Part shown: one piece after another, positions 61,039 through 64,000 of the stretch | Numbering within the stretch: the first letter of the stretch is position 1 | Layout: each line of letters opens with the position of its first letter | From: Duganella sp. CF517 | GTDB taxonomy: Bacteria; Pseudomonadota; Gammaproteobacteria; Burkholderiales; Burkholderiaceae_D | Reading direction: 5' to 3' | DNA length: 64,000 nt | NCBI RefSeq assembly: GCF_900110275.1 | Contig: NZ_FODC01000003.1 | Location: forward strand, 124,001 to 188,000 | Translations under genes and position numbers: made by a program | The notes under the pieces: model-generated | What the model was told of the DNA's origin: nothing | Database searches by the model: none | Seen by the model: only the letters and a program-made list of their open reading frames with translations

Positions 61039-62187
61039 ATGCTGATCAGACGTTGCGCCGTGCTGTTTGTCGAGCCTCGCGAAGAGCTCGATATCGATTG
61101 GTCGTCGCTGTTCGCCGGCGAGAGCGCGCTGGGTGCGACGGTGCGCTGGATCGCGCTGGCGCCGCACCTGGGCAACGAGGTCGAGATCGGCAGCGACGAG
61201 CTGCAGGCCCTGGGCTGCATCAGCCTGACGTTGTGGCAGGAGCGCGCCGCCTGCGAACAAAAGTCGTCGGCCGAGGTCATCGCGCGCTTGCTCGCGCACG
61301 GCCTGCTGCTGAGCGATTCGCCCGAAGGCGCGGCGATGCGCGAACGCGACGAGGTGCTGCGCTCGCAGCACTGGCGGCCTTTGTCGGCCACCGCGCACAT
61401 GTTCAGCCGCTGGGGCGATATGCGGGTCGACAAGGGCATGCAGTTCCCCAGCTTCGAGGAATTGGTCGAGTCGTACGGCGCGCCGCCGCAACCGGCCATC
61501 GAACGCGGCGCCGCCATCGACGCGTTGATGCTGCCGGTTCCCGCGCGCGCCGGTCTGGACGAGACGCTGTTCAAGCGTTACACCGGCCGTAACTTCGATC
61601 CCGTCGCCACGCTGCCGCTGGCCACCGCCGCGCGCTTGCTGCAACGCGCCTTCGGCTCGCAGGGGGAGCGCGAGATGGCGCCGGACGCGTTCGTGCTGAA
61701 GAAGCTCAGTCCCTCCGCCGGCGGGCTGCATCCGACCGAGGCCTATGTGCTGGCGCAGCGCGTGCAGGGCGTGGCGCCCGGCTTGTATCACTACCATCCG
61801 GTGCGGCACGCGCTGGAGCCGCTGGTGGCGATGGATACCACGCAGACGGCGGAGCTGGCGATGCGCATGGTGGCCGACCAGGATTGGTTTGTCGACGCGC
61901 CGATGATGGTGGTGCTGGCGGCGCGCGTCGAGCGCAATTTCTGGAAGTACCGTAACCACGCCAAGGCCTACCGCGCGCTGTTGCTGGACGCGGGGCATTT
62001 GTCGCAGACGTTCTATCTGCTGGCGACGGAGGCGGGCCTGCCGGCCTTTGTGACGGCGGCGGTCAACGAGGTCGATATCGAGCGCGCGTTGGGGCTCGAT
62101 CCGTTGAAGGACATGGTGGTGGCGGTGTGCGGCTGCGGCGCGGCGTCGGGCGCGCGGGATACGGTGGAGATGCGCTACGAACCTTGA
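61039..62187 (+). CDS. SagB-like putative peptide-maturation dehydrogenase
   Basis: 382 residues. The C-terminal half is a nitroreductase-fold FMN domain of the SagB group: RYTGRNFDPVATLPL, LSPSAGGLHPTEAYVLAQRV, GLYHYHPVRHALEPL, WKYRNHAKAYRALLLDAGHLSQ. The N-terminal 160 residues are a separate recognition-like part. SagB enzymes oxidise azolines to azoles in modified peptides. This variant corresponds to what is called putative peptide maturation dehydrogenase (I recall TIGR04511), known only from bioinformatics. The family's usual partner, a short leader-like peptide, is encoded convergently at 62255-62509. AAGGTGAA precedes the ATG at nine bases. No cyclodehydratase is in the window. Confidence 0.8.
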   Translation: MLIRRCAVLFVEPREELDIDWSSLFAGESALGATVRWIALAPHLGNEVEIGSDELQALGCISLTLWQERAACEQKSSAEVIARLLAHGLLLSDSPEGAAMRERDEVLRSQHWRPLSATAHMFSRWGDMRVDKGMQFPSFEELVESYGAPPQPAIERGAAIDALMLPVPARAGLDETLFKRYTGRNFDPVATLPLATAARLLQRAFGSQGEREMAPDAFVLKKLSPSAGGLHPTEAYVLAQRVQGVAPGLYHYHPVRHALEPLVAMDTTQTAELAMRMVADQDWFVDAPMMVVLAARVERNFWKYRNHAKAYRALLLDAGHLSQTFYLLATEAGLPAFVTAAVNEVDIERALGLDPLKDMVVAVCGCGAASGARDTVEMRYEP

Positions 62188-62254
62188 TTCGTGGCGCGGC
62201 GCCGGACGGCGCACGCGCCGGCGCCGTCGGCGGGACGGCCAGGGCGGACAGGGT

Positions 62255-62509
62255 TCAGCGTTGGCCCGACAGGAAGAATGGAATCGCGCCGGCGGCGTTT
62301 TCCAGCTTGCCCTTGATCGCGTGGCGATTGGCGGCGAGGACTTCCTTGGACGGCAGGCTGCGCAGGGCCGGAATCTGGGCGGCGTCGATGCGGATGCCCA
62401 TGCCGCCGAGCGCGATTTGCGGATCGCTCAGAAAACGCTGGCGGAAGTTGTCGTCGGCGGACAGTTTGGACAGCAGCAGGTCCAGATCTTGCGGGGAATG
62501 CGTAGCCAT
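62255..62509 (-). CDS. Putative modified-peptide precursor, nitrile-hydratase-leader-like
   Basis: 84 residues from ATG at 62509 with AAAGGTGA five bases upstream; the frame is open to 62608 without a better start. Residues 6-55 have the leader pattern of nitrile-hydratase-like precursors (LDLLLSKLSADDNFRQRFLSDPQIALGGMGI), ending near PALRSLPSKEVL. The rest (AANRHAIKGKLENAAGAIPFFLSGQR) would be the core. It has no cysteine and few Ser/Thr, so the usual Cys/Ser azole chemistry is not obvious. It corresponds to the putative modified peptide family (I recall TIGR04509) that accompanies the dehydrogenase next door. The genes are convergent with a 67-base gap. Confidence 0.75.
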   Translation of the reverse strand: MATHSPQDLDLLLSKLSADDNFRQRFLSDPQIALGGMGIRIDAAQIPALRSLPSKEVLAANRHAIKGKLENAAGAIPFFLSGQR

Positions 62510-62612
62510 GTGGTCACCTTTCATTTGATGGGCAGATTGACGCGTATCAACACGCAAGCCCATGCTAGGGCAAAGCCTGATCGATCTCAAGAGATTTCTA
62601 CATAGCAATATG

Positions 62613-64000
62613 CTAGTGAGACTGCCCGGTGTTTTCGGTGGGCGCCGGCGGCGCCGGCATTTGCTTGGCGATTTCCTCGTGCGCGCTGTGCATGACGATC
62701 TCGAACGCTTGCGCGAAATCGCGCAGCAATTGCGGCAGCGCGCTCTCCCGCTCTCTCAAACGCTGCTCGAGCGCGGTCGCCGCCGCGAACAGATCTGGCG
62801 CGGAAATGTTTCCAGCCGCGCCACGGATCTTATGCACCAGATCGGCCGCCTGCGCCAGGTCGCCGGTGTCGATTGCATCCTGAATGTGTTGCAAAGTGGC
62901 GCCGAAATCGTGCGCGAACATGCTCAGCAGCCGGGTCAACAGCGCGCCGTGGCCACCCAGGCGTTCCAGCGCGGCGTGCATGTCGATGCCCGGCCGCGCG
63001 CTCGACGGCGCCGCCGGCGCCTGGCCCGTGGCGCGCAACGCTTCCGGTTCGTCCAGCGGCGCGCGGCCGGCGTCGGGTTCCACCCACGTGGCCAGCACCG
63101 CGTAGAGCGTGTCAGGATCGATCGGCTTGGTGACGTAGTCGTTCATGTCCATGGCCAGGCAGCGCTCCCGGTAGCCGGCCACCGCGTGGGCCGTCATGGC
63201 GATGATCGGCAGCGCGGCGTGGCGCTCGTCGGCGCGGATCAGCGCCGTGGCCTGGTAGCCGTCCATGTCCGGCATCTGGATGTCCATCAGCACCGCGTCG
63301 TACTTGCGCGCGTGGACCATGCGCGCGGCCTCGTCGCCGCTGCCCGCCAGGTCGACCCGGACCCCGGCCCGTTGCAGGATTTCGCTCGCCACCTGCTGGT
63401 TGATGCTGTTGTCGTCGACCACCAGCACCAGCGCGCCGCGGATGCGCTGGACCGCGAACGGGGGCGTCGCCGGCAGCTTGACGGCGGCCTGACCGGCGTC
63501 CAGGCCGAGCGCCGTCATGATCGCGCTGCGCAGCAGATAGGGATTGGCCGGCTTGTCGATGAACGGCATGCGGCGGGTCTGCTCGGCGGCGGCGGCATTG
63601 TGTTCGCGCGCGTAGGCGGTGACCATCAGGATCGCCGGCACCGCCGCCAGCGCCGCGTCGGTGCCGATGCGGTGCAGCGTTTCGACGCCGTCCAGGTCCG
63701 GCATGTCGGCGTCGATCAGCAGGATGTCGTAGGGATCGAGCTGCAGCGCGGCCACCGCCGCCGCGCCGGAGGTCACGGCGCGCACCTGGAGTCCCAGGCC
63801 GCCCAGCTGGATCTTCAGCATGTGGCGCGCCGCCTCGCAATCGTCGACCACCAGCACGCGCTTGCCCAGCACCTGCGCCGGCACCGGCAGCAGGCGTGGC
63901 GCCTGGTCGGCGGCCGGTTGCAGCTGCACGGTGAAACTGAAGCTGCTGCCGACGCCGGGTTCGCTGTCGACGGCGATCACGCCGCCCATCTTGCGCACCA
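62613..64000 (-). CDS. Hybrid histidine kinase, C-terminal part (5' end outside window)
   Basis: At least 462 codons, open to the right edge; an internal ATG at 63998 is not the start. The first residues (RKMGGVIAVDSEPGVGSSFSFTV) are the end of a HATPase domain. Receiver 1 follows (VLVVDDCEAARHML, IDADMPDLDGVETLH, with Lys in FIDKPANP), receiver 2 (LVVDDNSINQQVASEILQRAG, LMDIQMPDMDGYQATALIR, YVTKPIDP), and a C-terminal Hpt domain with the phosphorylatable His in LVHKIRGAAGNISA. The His-bearing Hpt makes it a complete phosphorelay, unlike the kinase at 26689. Its sensor part and target are unseen. Confidence 0.9.
   Translation of the reverse strand, partial: VRKMGGVIAVDSEPGVGSSFSFTVQLQPAADQAPRLLPVPAQVLGKRVLVVDDCEAARHMLKIQLGGLGLQVRAVTSGAAAVAALQLDPYDILLIDADMPDLDGVETLHRIGTDAALAAVPAILMVTAYAREHNAAAAEQTRRMPFIDKPANPYLLRSAIMTALGLDAGQAAVKLPATPPFAVQRIRGALVLVVDDNSINQQVASEILQRAGVRVDLAGSGDEAARMVHARKYDAVLMDIQMPDMDGYQATALIRADERHAALPIIAMTAHAVAGYRERCLAMDMNDYVTKPIDPDTLYAVLATWVEPDAGRAPLDEPEALRATGQAPAAPSSARPGIDMHAALERLGGHGALLTRLLSMFAHDFGATLQHIQDAIDTGDLAQAADLVHKIRGAAGNISAPDLFAAATALEQRLRERESALPQLLRDFAQAFEIVMHSAHEEIAKQMPAPPAPTENTGQSH

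Noticed and set aside
63112..63998. Gene start at the ATG at 63998 for the right-edge kinase
   Set aside because: The first residues are the end of a HATPase domain, so the true start is beyond the window.
1..64000. tRNA, rRNA, tmRNA, integrase or prophage genes
   Set aside because: No tRNA-like cloverleaf, rRNA sequence, integrase or phage structural protein was recognised; the only transposase-like gene is the RAYT, with no terminal repeats.

Overview
The window is high-GC DNA (GC-rich third codon positions throughout) from a Gram-negative bacterium, most likely an Oxalobacteraceae betaproteobacterium of the Massilia/Duganella/Janthinobacterium type. The pointers are PEP-CTERM sorting signals, HAF-repeat proteins, a Cyo-type quinol oxidase, a RegB/RegA pair and several plant-polymer systems. 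This placement is inference; there is no rRNA or other phylogenetic marker here. I found no tRNA, rRNA, CRISPR array, prophage or complete insertion sequence.

Layout. 1-2.0 kb: two tandem HAF-repeat proteins, the first cut by the window edge. 2.2-10.0 kb: a ferulate (hydroxycinnamate) operon on the minus strand (hydratase-lyase, vanillin dehydrogenase, feruloyl-CoA synthase, an orphan solute-binding protein and a tannase/feruloyl-esterase lipoprotein). It faces a MarR-type regulator across a perfect inverted repeat. 10.0-11.3 kb: a cation/proton antiporter. 11.5-17.1 kb: a minus-strand operon of ROK sugar kinase, CutC, a complete polar amino-acid ABC transporter and a glycosylasparaginase, which reads as uptake and breakdown of GlcNAc-asparagine. 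17.1-19.1 kb: a DUF445 membrane protein divergent from a pentapeptide-repeat protein. 19.1-21.2 kb: a secreted pectate lyase with a long structured leader. 21.2-26.6 kb: an amino-acid permease, a CdaR-type regulator, an MFS carrier and glycerate kinase. 26.7-29.4 kb: a hybrid histidine kinase. 29.5-37.1 kb: ECF sigma factor, frameshifted FecR, TonB-dependent receptor with STN signalling domain, and a Tat-exported rhamnogalacturonan-lyase-like protein, forming a probable pectin-sensing and uptake locus. 37-41.7 kb: a propeller-like protein, a REP-associated transposase, TspO, a membrane-anchored possible Lnb-like enzyme and a GlsB-type stress protein. 41.9-47.2 kb: aromatic-type amino-acid permease, secreted cyanophycinase and secreted GH92 mannosidase.

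47.2-51.5 kb is the most unusual stretch. It holds four copies of an unrecognised family of about 140-residue proteins, all with an identical 18-nt ribosome-binding-site/start block. Three of the four transcription units carry the same bipartite upstream element with an exactly constant 20-nt spacer. A PEP-CTERM protein and a polyphosphate kinase 2 lie between them on the other strand.

51.5-64 kb: a ketopantoate reductase, an MFS carrier, a tightly overlapping cyoABCD-SURF1-regB-regA operon that puts a quinone-sensing kinase beside the quinol oxidase, a remnant of a Fic-type protein, and a two-gene candidate RiPP cassette (SagB-like peptide-maturation dehydrogenase convergent with a short nitrile-hydratase-leader-like precursor). 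The last gene is the C-terminal part of another hybrid kinase and runs off the right edge.
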